Source: Cololabis saira
Taxonomy: Eukaryota > Chordata > Actinopteri > Beloniformes > Belonidae
Assembly (NCBI RefSeq): GCF_033807715.1
Contig: NC_084597.1
Location: forward strand, 4,642,558-4,706,557
Length of the DNA: 64,000 nucleotides
Direction of reading: 5' to 3'
Shown: positions 23,264 to 35,345 of the stretch, one piece after another
Layout of the letters: the number at the start of each line of letters is the position of its first letter
Numbering within the stretch: the first letter of the stretch is position 1
The notes under the pieces: model-generated
What the model was told of the DNA's origin: nothing
The model's database searches: none
Seen by the model: only the letters and a program-made list of their open reading frames with translations
Program-made: the position numbers and the translations under genes

Positions 23264-24412
23264 TCAGATCATACTAGACATGCCACGAGAGGTCATTTCT
23301 CCCTGCCCTAACCTAAAACCGATGCACTAAAAAGAACAGTAATGTACAGGGCAGTTACTTACTGGAATAGACTTCCAGAAAATCGTATTTCAACTAGTGG
23401 CAGAGCTGGCTTTAAGAGGAGACTAAGAAAGGAAGTTAAAAAGAAACTGGTTGTTTTAGATTGTGTCTAATGGTTTTAGCTTATTGATTTAATTGAGTTA
23501 GGTGTTATATAAATAAACATATTTTCTTGTTCTGCATTTAATTTCAATTCTTAATAGGGCTGTGCGATTAATCGATTTTAAATCGAAATCGGATTTATTA
23601 ATCAAGACGATTTAAAAAAAAGGAAAATCGGAAAAAATGGATTTTCCTTTTTTGCAGCTGGCTGCATTACAGACAGAGCTCGTCTAGTCGTCTTTGTTTG
23701 GTCAAGAAAATTGTAAATGTTGTCACTTTACTAAACTCAAGGAAGATTTACAGTATCTTTCAATTGCACTTAGGGAAATTTGTTTGCTATTTTTCTTTAA
23801 AAATAAAGATTAAAATATTTGAAACAATTTATTCCATTGTCTTTTGTAGTTTTACCAAAAAAATCGAAATCGAAATCGAAAATCGGGTTTTCAGAGAAAA
23901 AAATCGGGATTTTATTTTTGTCCAAAATCGCCCAGCCTTAATTCTTAGTATTTTATTTTTCTGAAGTTTTGTGACGTTTCCGGTTATTTTCACTATTTTC
24001 AAATTTTCTTTTATTGAAATACGTTTCTTTGTTTTTGTTTTTGTATTTGCCTCATTTAGTATGAACTTATTTATCTTTAGTTGTACTTGTATTTATCTTT
24101 AATCTATCTGTTTTTGGTTGTTATTTGTTATTTGTTTTTTTGTTTTTTTCATTTTCGTTTTTTTATTTAGGAAAATTCATTTTCTTTTTTTCATAGTTTT
24201 CTGCTTATTATTATCTTTAGTTTTTATTTGTTTTAGTTTTTTTTGTCTTGTTTTTCTTTGTACTTGTTATATACTTTGTTTTATTCTGTTTAACTAACAT
24301 TTTTTATTGTACTGTAAAAGTTTTATAGAAATGTATATTTGTACTGTTCCCCAGGAAGAATAGATGCTGCTGAGGCAACAACTAATGGGGATCTGAAATA
24401 AATAAATAAATC
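23264..24412 (+). mobile_element. LINE 3' remnant interrupted by a hAT MITE
   Basis: The frame near 23350-23460 reads YRAVTYWNRLPENRI...RAGFKRRLRKEVKK, similar to the extreme C-terminus of fish LINE reverse transcriptases. After the hAT MITE (23555-23940) a long T-rich 3' UTR follows, ending in ccccaggaagaatagatgct ... aatggggatct and an (aaat)n tail. The same terminus occurs inverted at 27604-27790. The clade is uncertain. Confidence 0.55.
23555..23940. mobile_element. hAT MITE with TAGGGCTGTGCGATT ends
   Basis: The ends tagggctgtgcgattaatcg and aatcgcccagcctta are inverted. The 8-bp flanks attcttaa / attcttag match at 7 of 8 positions. The interior is rich in aaatcg. It is 386 bp with no coding capacity. 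Confidence 0.88.
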
Positions 24413-25084
24413 TTGCAGAAATCGGGCAAATGAAGACTAGATAAACAAAAAAAAATCAATATGATGAAAAGGACTGTTAACACCTTGCAGTTAAACGAAT
24501 AGAATATCACATTGTGTTGACAGTAAGGTATTTAATGTCTAAAAATAAAGTGCTTCCCCACTTCCTGCCAGCTGTCACACTAAAAGAAAGAGGCCTTATG
24601 CAAAGTAACTTCAAAGTGCACTTGCTTGAATTAACTAGTTTCAGAAGGGGAATTCATTTATATTTTATGCGACCTCATGGAAAGTAGTGACCACATTCAC
24701 AGAACTTCGTATGAGTCCAGTAATAACATTGCATTGTTATAATGAAATGACTGTTGGAAGAACCAGCTAGCAGACATCTGTGTAAACAATTTAATTAAGA
24801 CCATGTTTGATGAATTATAGCTGGTGAAGGCACTGCCTGTTCTAATACTTCAGTTCCTTAATTACACCAGACATCCATGTGTTCATTCTCTTTGCCCAAC
24901 CCCAGACTAACCCCCCACTTACAATGATAGAAATTGAAAAAGTAGAAAAGGGAAAGTGCATTTGACACTCTGCTGGAGCAAAGCAAGCAATTTGAAATTA
25001 ATCAAAAGACAATAAGTTTACAACATGATAAAGAGGTGCTGTTTATAAAATGAGGGGAGCTGATTTGTGATACACAGCCCATTT
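24413..25084. other. unassigned spacer
   Basis: No gene or repeat recognised. A short (TTAG)n array follows at 25087-25112. Confidence 0.4.
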
Positions 25085-25189
25085 TTTTAGTTAGTTAGTT
25101 AGTTAGTTAGTTAATATTTATTTTGTTCAATCACAAACATAAAAATCAACAAACAAGATAACACAGGTTTTTCCCTGGTCAACATTGTG

Positions 25190-25627
25190 ATTATTTTGAC
25201 CGAAAAGGTCCGGGCTTGAAAAATAAACCTGGACATTTAGCAGATGACACCACCCACGACTCTATATCAAACCATTCAAAAGTTATTGCAGAAAATAGGA
25301 ACTATCACATATCGACCAAACAGAAGAAGGGGCGGGGCTAATTTGCAGCAATTATGTCCAAGGACTCAAAACCGAGTACGATGACACCACCCACGACTCT
25401 ATATCAAACCATTCAAAAGTTATGGCAGAAAGTAGGAACTATCACATATGGACCAATCAGATGAAGGGGGGGCCACGGCCATTAATGCAAACCATTAAAT
25501 ATCAAATTTTTCGCCAGGCTTGGCTTGCGTGCAAAATTTGGTGACTTTTGGGGCACGTTTAGGGGGAAAAAAGGCCCTCCTTTCGTCAGAAGGATAAAGA
25601 ATAAAAAAAAATCCTACAGATACAATA
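25190..25627 (+). repeat. modular fish repeat with 136-bp tandem units, plus orientation
   Basis: Two tandem units with a period of about 136 bp start at gatgacaccacccacgactc (25243 and 25379), each followed by aaccattcaaaagttat and ggaactatcacatat. The copy then runs through gcgtgcaaaatttggtgact to tcctacagatacaatag, where a TA-flanked MITE interrupts it. Confidence 0.75.
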
Positions 25628-26809
25628 GACGAATCCGGCGACCGGTTTGTGTGCGCCGCCATCTTGCGGCGGCGCCATCGCTGCGGTGGCAGGTGTCAAT
25701 CTGCCACCGCAGCGCTGTTATTGTAACCTGACGCTCTACAGCATCATTATAGCTGGATTGATGATGTTAGACAGTGGCCTTCCATAAATAATGAAGGTAT
25801 CTTAAATTAATGCTGATGTTAATTTATAAATAATGATTTGTTTGAGCGATAAGCAGGAAAGAATAGAGGAATAGGGAGATAAGGGAGTGTATGATTAAAC
25901 ACTGTAATATAGCTCTCTCCACCTCCTCTCCTTACGAGGCACGTCTGCACAATTAAATATTACCTGTTTATGTTTTGTTTTATTTTAGGTATCCAAGAAT
26001 ATTTTATTGATCGCCTGGCGTCCGATGACGAAAAAAAAAACGCAATTACAGGTCTCTAATTGAAGGGCAGAACTATCTCAGCTCCGGATGATACAGAATA
26101 CATACATACATAACCCCAATCTGCAGATAAAACTAGTTTGTTGAGGAAAAAATATCAACTCTATTTGTAGCTGCAGAAGAAAAAAATAATCTCACGAGGA
26201 AAAGAAAAATATTGCTCACGCCATCGGAGCCTCTTCAGCATAAAAAAAAAGAAAAGAGAAGTAAGAGTAATAAAAAAGATGTAGGCTACTGTATGTTGTT
26301 ATATTATACTAATTTATTGAAACACATGGCGAGTCAAACATTTACCAAAGCAGCTGCCAAACACTAAACAAGGTAGTAAGACGGTGGTTCTGCAGAACTG
26401 CGGCAGTAAATCCTCATCGGAGCTTCATTCTTTAGTAGTGATTTCATATGAACCCAAACCGTTAATAACCATTATTTTCTCCATACACCGCTCCCTGGCT
26501 TCCTTGTTTAAGGTATCCAGGTAAATTCCAGTTCCTTTCCAGCAGTTTAACATCTTTTTTTGCGTTCCGTCTGTTCACTTGGTGAAACAGAAAAGTAGTT
26601 TTGAAAGTCCCTCCCGTCTTCATTCACTATCAAAACAAATGCACGTGACGGGACAGGAGTGTTCCGATGATACAAATACATTAAGAGAGCCTGGCAGGGA
26701 GCGGAGTAATAGATCCATACGTATATATGTCTATGGGCTGCAGCGGAGGAGCGGAGCCGCCACCGCAGTAATGGCGGCCGCTCGACTTCCGGGTTTCGCC
26801 GGATTCGTC
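25628..26809. mobile_element. TA-flanked non-autonomous element inserted in the modular repeat
   Basis: Inverted ends gacgaatccggcga / tcgccggattcgtc are bounded by TA (25626-25627, 26810-26811). Removing it rejoins tacaatag to ggccttcgcactg, the usual end of the host repeat. The subterminal regions are GC-rich and inverted (gccaccgcagcgctgttatt / gccgccaccgcagtaatgg). No transposase. The TA duplication suggests a mariner-like origin. Confidence 0.7.
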
Positions 26810-26811
26810 TA

Positions 26812-27150
26812 TAGGGCCTTCGCACTGTAAGTCCCGCCCCTTCTTCCGATTGGTCAATATGTGATAGTTCCTATTTTCTGCCATAACTTTTGAATGGTTT
26901 GACATGGAGAGTCGTGGGTGGTGTCATTGGACTCGGTTTTGAGTCCTTGACCATAATTGGTGCAAATTAGCCCCGCCCCTTCTTCTGATTGGTCGATATG
27001 TGATAGTTCCTATTTTCTGCCATATTTTTTGAATGGTTTGACATAAAGAGTCATGGTGGTGTCATAGGACTTAGTCTTGAGTCCTTGATCTTTATGGATG
27101 AAAATTGCACGCGTGAGGGCCGGTTCATCGCTGCTTGCAGCTTTAATTTT
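26812..27150 (-). repeat. modular fish repeat, minus orientation
   Basis: After the short end ggccttcgcactg, two modules follow in the opposite orientation to 25190-25627 (taacttttgaatggtttgac at 26885, a variant at 27021; period 136 bp). The copy ends ggttcatcgctgcttgcagc and a poly-T run (27148-27168), i.e. the 5' end of the family followed by a homopolymer. Confidence 0.75.
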
Positions 27151-27168
27151 TTTTTTTTTTTTTTTTTT

Positions 27169-27603
27169 ATGTTGCAACAAAAGTCCAGTTCTGGAGACAA
27201 GTCACACATATAAGTTATATTTTGGGCATCCATGTCTCTGTGGGAAACGTCAGGGGAACAATTTCCTCTTTCATTCAGATAGTTCTATATAAATATATAT
27301 ATAGTTGTGACCTTTGTCATTAAAAGGTGCCCATCAGGGAAGCCAAGCACTAAATGTCAGCTCTCATAATAACAATGTGAGTGACTTAACCTAGTGAATG
27401 TGGAATCAGAGACGAGCACGCTTCATACTTGGGGTTTGTTATCAAATGTGAGCATCTTATGGTCTTTTACAAAACCCACGGATTCATTACATGGGCTCCA
27501 AAAGTCACGCAATCCGGGACTAAAAGGAGACCGTAGTTAAATTATTGTGAAAAATTGCCTTAAAATCTGGATGAATACCGATATACTCAACGTTTGTTAT
27601 TTT
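27169..27603. other. unassigned spacer
   Basis: No gene or repeat recognised. Confidence 0.4.
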
Positions 27604-27790
27604 GTTTTATTTAGTATCCCCATTAGCATTAGCAACAGCATTAGCTACTCTTCCTGGGGTCCTACATACACACAACACACAAATGAACACTCAATACATA
27701 ACAGACATACATTATACATGACAAACAAAACTATAATAGACACAACTCCCTGAGTCACTAACAACACAGAGGATAAAACTAAATCACCAT
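27604..27790 (-). mobile_element. LINE 3' end, minus strand
   Basis: The stretch agtatccccattagcattag ... ctcttcctggggtcc is the inverted counterpart of the 3' terminus at 24349-24400. Only the terminal 3' UTR is present. Confidence 0.6.
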
Positions 27791-27895
27791 CATTCTCAGA
27801 CATAAATACATAGAAATGAAATTTAAAACATCTTCATAAACAATAGAGGAAATTTGCATGACGTCACAGATGCGACTTCACAGCGGGTTTCGTCC

Positions 27896-27988
27896 ACTGA
27901 GTGGCAGAAAGACTGAGTGGCAGAAAGACTGAGTGGCAGAAAGACTGAGTGGCAGAAAGACTGAGTGGCAGAAAGACTGAGTGGCAGC
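27896..27988 (+). repeat. 16-bp tandem repeat, about 5.8 units
   Basis: The unit actgagtggcagaaag begins at 27896, 27912, 27928, 27944, 27960 and 27976 (partial). It equals the inner inverted repeat of the THAP element, so the array is an amplified transposon end. Confidence 0.95.
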
Positions 27989-28025
27989 ATACACTTTCAG
28001 TTTGAGCAACTGGAAAACATCTAAA

Positions 28026-28229
28026 ATGGGAAAGAGCTGTTGTGCGATCGACTGTACTCATAGATTTAGCAAGAAATCTGAGTTATTGTTTTACAGACTG
28101 ATGAAAAATAAGCTTAAGAGAGACAAATGGATCGCTGGAATTCACAGAAACAACTGGATTCCAGGCACCGAAACGTGGATTTGTGGTTCCCATTTTGTAT
28201 CAGGTCATGTTGAATTTTTGGGTAGCTAA
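28026..28229 (+). pseudogene. THAP zinc-finger domain fragment
   Basis: The ORF reads MGKSCCAIDCTHRFSKKSEL, then FYRLMKNKLKRDKWIAGIHR and ETWICGSHFVSG. This fits the C2CH THAP pattern: paired N-terminal cysteines, the conserved Trp in DKW and the C-x2-H near residue 54. THAP domains bind specific DNA and head P-type transposases and some host regulators. The Pro of the usual F-x-x-x-P motif is Met here, the closing AVPTIF-like motif is missing, and the frame ends eight residues after HFVSG. It is a broken first exon of a transposase-like gene. Confidence 0.75.
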
Positions 28230-28404
28230 CGTTAAACGGTCAAATCATAAAGTTCTGTGTTCTCATCACTTTCATTTCGCCAACAAATCCTGCCTTGAAG
28301 TCGGACCAAGCGTCAAGACATTTGTAAGCCTTCAAGCTTTGCTTCGTGTATTTCCCCGGCGTAGAAATTAAGTAGATATAAATATCAGGAAACTGGATTG
28401 GTGT

Positions 28405-28580
28405 CCAAATATTAATGTCCATGGACCACTGGTTCTTGGGGTAACTGTACCAAATATTAATGTCCATGGACCACTGGTTCTTGGTAACTGTACCAAATAT
28501 TAATGTCCATGGACCACTGGTTCTTGGTAACTGTACCAAATATTAATGTCCATGGACCACTGGTTCTTCGGGTAACTGTA
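28405..28580 (+). repeat. 43-45 bp minisatellite, four units
   Basis: Units start with ccaaatattaatgtccatgg at 28405, 28450, 28493 and 28536. They are nearly identical and contain the palindromic core tccatgga. Confidence 0.92.
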
Positions 28581-28978
28581 CGGGTCACTGTCAAGTCCAA
28601 CTGCCTTTAATTTAAGCCCATAATCGGCTGTTATCTCGTCTTCTCCACTAGTTGCAGACATTTTTGCTGATGTTTTTGCCACTCAGTGTGAGTAAGGGGG
28701 CTGGTCCAGTGGGGAAGTGACGTCAATGCATACTCTCTATACCTGCCTGCAATGACCTTATCTTAGAATTCTTGACCACTTTTCACCTTTATTGTGATAG
28801 GGTTTACACTACCTCTAATTCTATTAAAACTTTATTATGTTCTTGCCGAATGTCAAATAATAATTCATTAAATTTTAAAAGATATAAGCTACCTACATGA
28901 GAAATATGAACTGGTATAGAGTTCCAGCCAACCAAAGCTCTGTGTAAGGAACCTGTTCCCACCCTTGGTAGTAGGAAC

Positions 28979-29914
<936 letters not shown>

Positions 29915-29922
29915 GTAGGAAC

Positions 29923-31171
29923 CTCCTTTCTGATGTTATTCTTGTACTGTAACCATGGTGAGCAAAATGATTATATAGTACACGTGACGTTGAGTACTCA
30001 TGAGTAATTCGTGTGGATGTACGTCTTGCTTGTGAGAAACCCACGACTGCAGTCAATGTTAGCTTCACAGTGTACATCGCCCCCTAAATAGGAACGGTGC
30101 CTTCTTCACACAAGATTAGGTTGAAATTCTGTCAGGGAGATTAGGGAAGTTTCCAAGCTATTCATACCCCCTAGCCCCCCCTCCTCCCACTGCCATTATC
30201 CACAGGGTACTTGGCTTGGTGGTACAATCCTCTCCCGTTCAGCTGGACTGGTCTATTTCTGATGTGCCTCTCGTGCCATGTTTAGAGCGTGTCTCTGAAT
30301 GGCTTGTACCTGTTTATCCCAGCAGCATACAGGCTTATGAGATGTTTGCCTCAGAGCTTACCAGGTGCTTTTCTCAGCTGAAATGCCTGTATGTTTATTT
30401 CAGACTCTTAATCCTGACAAAAGAAGACGAAACATGTCTCCAGATTGGTTCCACCATCTATCACAGGCATGTTCAGCTTTTCTTTCTTTTCTTTTTTTTT
30501 TTTACATCTTATCTTGTTTGTTCTCCTTTCCATTTTGCTGGAATATTGCCATCCTCACAAAAAAAAAAAAAAACGTGAACCGAAATGTTTTGCATGCAAT
30601 AATAAGACATTTACAGGAGACTGGATCCTCCATTGTGCAGATAATGGATCAATGCTGACAAAGATGGGCTCCCTACAAAGACATCTCCAGTGACCACATC
30701 AGGCTGGTTTGACAGCTGGTCAAATATTGACAGGATGCAATCATAATTCAACGGTCATAACAGAATAGGCAGAACCAGAGGCAGCTGTGCCGGAGGTTTT
30801 AACAAAGCCCTCCAATCTTTCAGGGGCCACGTCAGGTTTTGTTCAAAACCCAGATAATCACTGGATCCATTGCAGGGAATATTCAGAACAGAAAATAAGG
30901 CCACTGTCTTCCCATATGGTGTTTTGGCTGAGATCCTCTGGAAGAATTTCAAAGAGCGGTTGGTTTATGCTCCGACAGTCAGGCCACCCAAATGAAGCGA
31001 AGTTAACTCACAGTTTGACTCTTCACTTTCTAACTCGGAGGTCATATTCAGTCAACTTTCAGCCAACTTGTTCAATAAAGAAAAGTGAAATATAATCAAA
31101 ATAAAAACAAAAATGTTAATTCAAACATGACAAGACACTATACTGGTTTGAAAGCAGTATACTAAATTGTT
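29923..31171. other. unassigned spacer
   Basis: Mostly unique sequence with short poly-T (30489) and poly-A (30559) runs. Several open frames of under 125 codons exist, but none has a recognisable domain. Confidence 0.4.
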
Positions 31172-31230
31172 AAGGTCCAGGTTTCTTCCCTCCTAAAGGG
31201 GAGTTTTTGTTTCCACTGTTTAGTTTAAGG
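31172..31230 (+). mobile_element. L2 3'-UTR fragment
   Basis: The motif cctcctaaaggggagttttt and the following ccactgttta match the L2 3' UTR at 1749-1790. The fragment is cut by the hAT MITE starting at 31231; beyond 32050 only a few bases continue it. Confidence 0.65.
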
Positions 31231-32050
31231 CAGGGGTGTCAAACTCATTTTGCTTGGCGGGCCGGATTTGAACAATTTTTTTTTTCTAATTCTTTTTTTT
31301 TACTATTGTTATCTAATCCAATATCAGTTTAGTTAATTTTAAAGGAAATATGCACTTTGTTTACACTCTAATTATGTAAAATATATTTCTTCAGGATCTT
31401 TTCTTGAAATTTCTCGTTTTTTTTCAAATTATGTAAGATACTTTTAATATCATTTTACAAAGATAAACAGAAACAAGTATGTTTTTTTAATATTTTGCTT
31501 TTTATATGAAATTTAATTAAAAGCAAAATCTTTCTTATTACATCCGAGAGTGTTTCTTTGTGATTTAGAGATTTTTCCAGTACAATTAAGTGTATTTATT
31601 TTTAAAAATTGGCGCAGATATTTACGCCAGTGTTCTGAAAAAGTCAGCACTTCTTTTTTAACTGTTTTACTTTGTCACTATCCTCGTATTCAAAACTGAA
31701 ATTCTCTGAATAAATATCTTCTATCATCTTTTTTAGCAGTTATATTTTTCCTGTGAAAATATATAATAGTAGTCAGTTAATAAAAATAAACGACCGTCTA
31801 CAAAGAAATAAAATCGGCAAATGCATTCTAGAAAACTAAAAAAATGTCGAAAACTGCTCTCTTTGTGGAATAACGATGGATTTGTAGAAGAAATATATCA
31901 TCGGATATGCTGCGATTCATGGCAATTATTTATGCCTTCCTTTTTAGTAAATTAACATTTCGGTTTTTTGCGTTGGAAACTTCTCGCAGGCCGCATGAAA
32001 ATCTCTCTCAGGCCGCATGCGGCCCACGGGCCGCACATTTGACACCCCTG
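31231..32050. mobile_element. hAT MITE with CAGGGGTGTCAAAC ends
   Basis: The inverted ends caggggtgtcaaactcattt and catttgacacccctg, with 8-bp flanks gtttaagg / atttaagg (7 of 8 identical), identify a hAT element. The subterminal ggcgggccgg and ggccgcatgcggcccacggg stretches are inverted G/C blocks. The AT-rich interior has no ORF. Confidence 0.88.
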
Positions 32051-32184
32051 ATTTAAGGTCTCTCTGCATCGCTCGTGAGTTTGGCTGCAAGTGGTATTTG
32101 AGACTCTACGTACTTCGATGGTAATTCATTTCAAATCGATATGCAAATAACTTTAGTCTTGTCCAGCGAACAATCCGGCATCTT

Positions 32185-32290
32185 TTTGAAAGTGAAGGCC
32201 AGGCCTGGATTGCGTGCAAAATTTGGTGTCTTTTGGGGAACTATCAAATATGGACCAATCAGATGAAGGGGACAAGGACCACTTGGGGGA
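32185..32290 (+). repeat. modular repeat fragment
   Basis: The block aggcctggattgcgtgcaaa ... aaatatggaccaatcagatg matches the modular family at 25505 and 49195. Only about 100 bp are present. Confidence 0.6.
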
Positions 32291-32378
32291 AAAGGAAGTG
32301 GGCTAAGGAGTAAAACACGAAGCAGCAGAAATTAAGCTTTACTGAAATGAAATGAACACTTGATAAAATGTTTAGCTA

Positions 32379-33368
32379 CCGTAGATGACCAAATAGTCGC
32401 CCGCGCGCAAATACGCGCCTGTGCTCTAATAGCCGCCGGGGGTCCGAGCCCATTTGGCATAATAAACGCCGGTTCAATTAAACGCCCGGGCGACTACCGG
32501 TAATAACCTGGTAATAACACTGTATTTGCATTGTATTGTGTACAGTATCGTTCATACTGCTCTGATCAGCTCCGTGTGTCGCCGTTACACAGACAAACTG
32601 TCTTTGTATGTCAGAGCATGTGAGCGGAGTGAAGCGGCGAGGGGATTCTTTATTATTTTTAATTTTATTTTTTTATATATTAAAATCCCAAAATATCTGT
32701 ACCGTTTCTGATTGGGTGTGTGCACTGCGAATCATTTTTAGACACAACAAAGAACGCATACCGCAAAAGTTCTGTCTCGGTGGAGGAACCCGGCGTCCCA
32801 GCAAAATGAGAAGAGAAAAAAGAGTTCAGCAGACAGCGCACACACTGAAGGCTGATTTATGGTTCCGCGTTACAACAACGCAGAGCCTACGGCGTAGGGG
32901 ACGCGGCGACCCGCACCATACTTGGAAATGTGCTCTTTTTTCTGCTATTAAAACATGATTTGTAATGTGAATTTGCAAAACTTAAACTACAAATAATAGT
33001 TTTTGACGTACATCAGAGATTGTGCATTCTCTCTGTGAAAGGATGAGTCAAATCGGGTCGCAGCTGCTTCAGCTGTGATTCCTTCACGAGGAACAACCAG
33101 GATTTCAAACACGCTTGATTTTCTTGCGAGCTCACGATTCGTGATCGGGAGCTCGTCGTGAGGTGTTGTGTTGTGTACAGTGTGTACAATTTTAGTTCCA
33201 GTGGTACTATGGTGATCTCATATGTTCTTTGTAAGTAATGGTCTGGTGCTGCTCATTGCAAAAATAAATTGTAGCCTGGTGCAAATACCCGCCTGGTTCT
33301 TATAAACGCCTGGGGTCCAAGTGGATTTAGCATATTAAACGCCCGGGCTACTAAATGGTCATCTACGG
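32379..33368. mobile_element. TA-flanked element with CCGTAGATGACCA ends
   Basis: Inverted ends ccgtagatgaccaaatagt / ctaaatggtcatctacgg are bounded by TA. Both subterminal arms carry acgccSgg motifs (aaacgcccgggcgac / aaacgcccgggctac). A 5' half of the palindromic MITE (32849-32923, after TGA) is inserted in it. No transposase. It is mariner-like by target duplication only. Confidence 0.7.
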
Positions 33369-34313
33369 TACCCATGTTGGATTCTTCGTGGATTCTCGCG
33401 GTGCTTCAGCTTTTATCCTCACACTCTCAGTCGGCCGTCTTTTTTTTTTTTTCTTAACCCACATCATTTACTCCAACAATCCCCAGAAACGGTGCAAAAG
33501 TCATGATTTACTGATCAGCAATTGTCAATGCTTCAATAAAAAGATGACGTTAGAGCAGTTTAAAATCATCGGTCACGTGATAATACCGTCACTGCCTGGA
33601 GTGCTCTTAGAAATGTTTCCAAAATAGATAAATTGTTGCTTTTTTTTCCCCCAACAGAAAAAAAATACTTTAATTTTTAATATTAAAATAATTTCAATAT
33701 TATCCAAGCTGCATTAAAGAGAGGGTGAGAAAAATCCCCATAAACAACTTCTTTAACAAGGGCCGTTGGAAGAAAGGAGACCGAGGTCTTCAGGTTGGTC
33801 TTACTGCAAAGGTAAAAAAACATCTCAGCATAAAAACTCAAGCAGTCTGGTGGAGCTCTGATGACCTGGAAATGAGCAGAACTTAAAATCCAGAGATCTC
33901 CAATGCATGCAGAATTTTAAAATGGAAAAATAAAGCAAAATCAGCCCTTTTGAGACCTATTTTACAACCTGTGCTTCAGCTGTTTTACTACCACTGAAAG
34001 CTGGAGAAATAACACCCTGACCTTTTTGACAAGCATGCCATTACGTCAGTGTCTTTGTTGTCACGGATGTGTACTTATATGTGGACTGAATGTCAGGAAC
34101 CACTCACAACAAAAAGACAACAAACCTGAATCCAATGAAAATGAAATGAAAAACGGTGATTTAACCCTTTTCAAAAAGGGTTACACAATGGCTCGTAAGT
34201 GCACCCCCACACCGCCAACCAACAGAAACCCAATCCTCCTGAAAATAGTTGTAATATGTATAAACTGAGGTAGACAGAACCTTGTAGCAATTGAATGTAC
34301 ATGGTAACGTTAG
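33369..34313. other. unassigned spacer
   Basis: No gene or array recognised; short poly-T at 33440-33452. Confidence 0.4.
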
Positions 34314-34321
34314 GTAGATTA

Positions 34322-34961
34322 CAGAGCTGGGTAGAGGAGCCAAAAATTGTACTCAAGTAAAAGTACTGTTATTTCAGAATAATATGACTCAAGTAGAAGT
34401 AAAAAGTATCATCCAAATAATGACTTGAGTAAAAGTAAAAAAGTACAAAATAATCATCTTCAGGCAAATTAAATCAATAAAATAATAAAATAAATTAGAA
34501 TTAATAAAAAATAGCTTAAATTAAAATAATCTTAAAGTAAATTCAAGTATATAATAACAGAATAAAAAAATAAATTAAGCACAAATAGCACTAAATGTCC
34601 AGCCTTTGTACTTTTCTTTTTTAACCAGCAGAACTAGAACAAACATGAACTCATAGAAACTCTGTGTGTGTTTGAGTCTGGTTAAATGTGACAAAACATG
34701 CAAAAACAAACATTTTTCCCAAAGAATCACTCAGTGATGTCATGAGATTGACGCGTACGTGGATAAAAGGGATAAAAGAAAAGTAACAGCTCAACGTAGC
34801 CTAATGTAGCGGAGTAAGAGGAACAGTTTCTTCTTCACAAATCTACTCAAGTAAAAGTAAAAAGTATAGTGATTCAAAACTACTCCTAAAAGTACAACAT
34901 TTCCCAAAACTTAGTCAAGTAAATGTAACGGAGTAAATGGAACTCGTTACTACCACCTCTG
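34322..34961. mobile_element. hAT MITE with CAGAGCTGGGTAGAG ends
   Basis: Perfect 8-bp TSDs GTAGATTA (34314-34321, 34962-34969) flank cagagctgggtagagg and cgttactaccacctctg. Both arms repeat actcaagtaaaagta. 640 bp, non-coding. Confidence 0.93.
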
Positions 34962-35034
34962 GTAGATTAGTGAAAAACCGTTAACTAGACTGATTATGAT
35001 ACACTAACTTCTTCATTTAGGAAAATCTCATCAT

Positions 35035-35345
35035 TCACATTTCAGAATCAGAATAAGAAAAAGCTTTATTGTAGTACGTTACTGGACATACAAGGAATTT
35101 GTTTTGGTTTAGTTGGATTTTTGTAAATAATATATACATGATAAATAATATATACATGGTCTCACATATCAGCCCCGTACAGTCACAAGTGTCGGCTTTC
35201 ACATCTCTTTTAGCAAGACGTCGTATCCTACTTTCATGGAAATCCCCCAAGTCTCCGTCCATTGCTCTTTGGCTTAGTGATGTTATGTTTTTTCTCAAAT
35301 TGGAAAAAGTTGAGATATTCAGTAAAAGGCAACTCAGCTAAATTT
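35035..35345 (-). mobile_element. retroposon 3' end with (ATTCTG)n tail, minus strand
   Basis: On the minus strand the sequence ends aataaagctttttcttattc followed by tgattctgaa. The tail unit is the same as in the retroposon at 17356-18440, but the adjacent 3' regions do not align. Two different families may therefore use the same LINE machinery. Confidence 0.5.

Larger units (their letters stand above)
27856..28730. mobile_element. THAP-domain transposon remnant (P-element-like)
   Basis: Imperfect inverted ends gcatgacgtcac / gtgacgtcaatgc bound the unit, and a second inverted pair cactgagtggcagaaa / tttttgccactcagtg lies inside them. The inner left repeat has been amplified to nearly six 16-bp units (27896-27988). 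The body carries a THAP zinc-finger ORF (28026) and a 43-45 bp tandem repeat (28405-28580). No transposase core remains. P-type elements encode THAP domains, hence the assignment, but I found no matching 8-bp target duplication. Confidence 0.55.

Noticed and set aside
28405..28580. CRISPR-like array
   Set aside because: The units are contiguous tandem repeats with no spacers, inside a eukaryotic transposon. The same applies to the minisatellite at 59048-61147.
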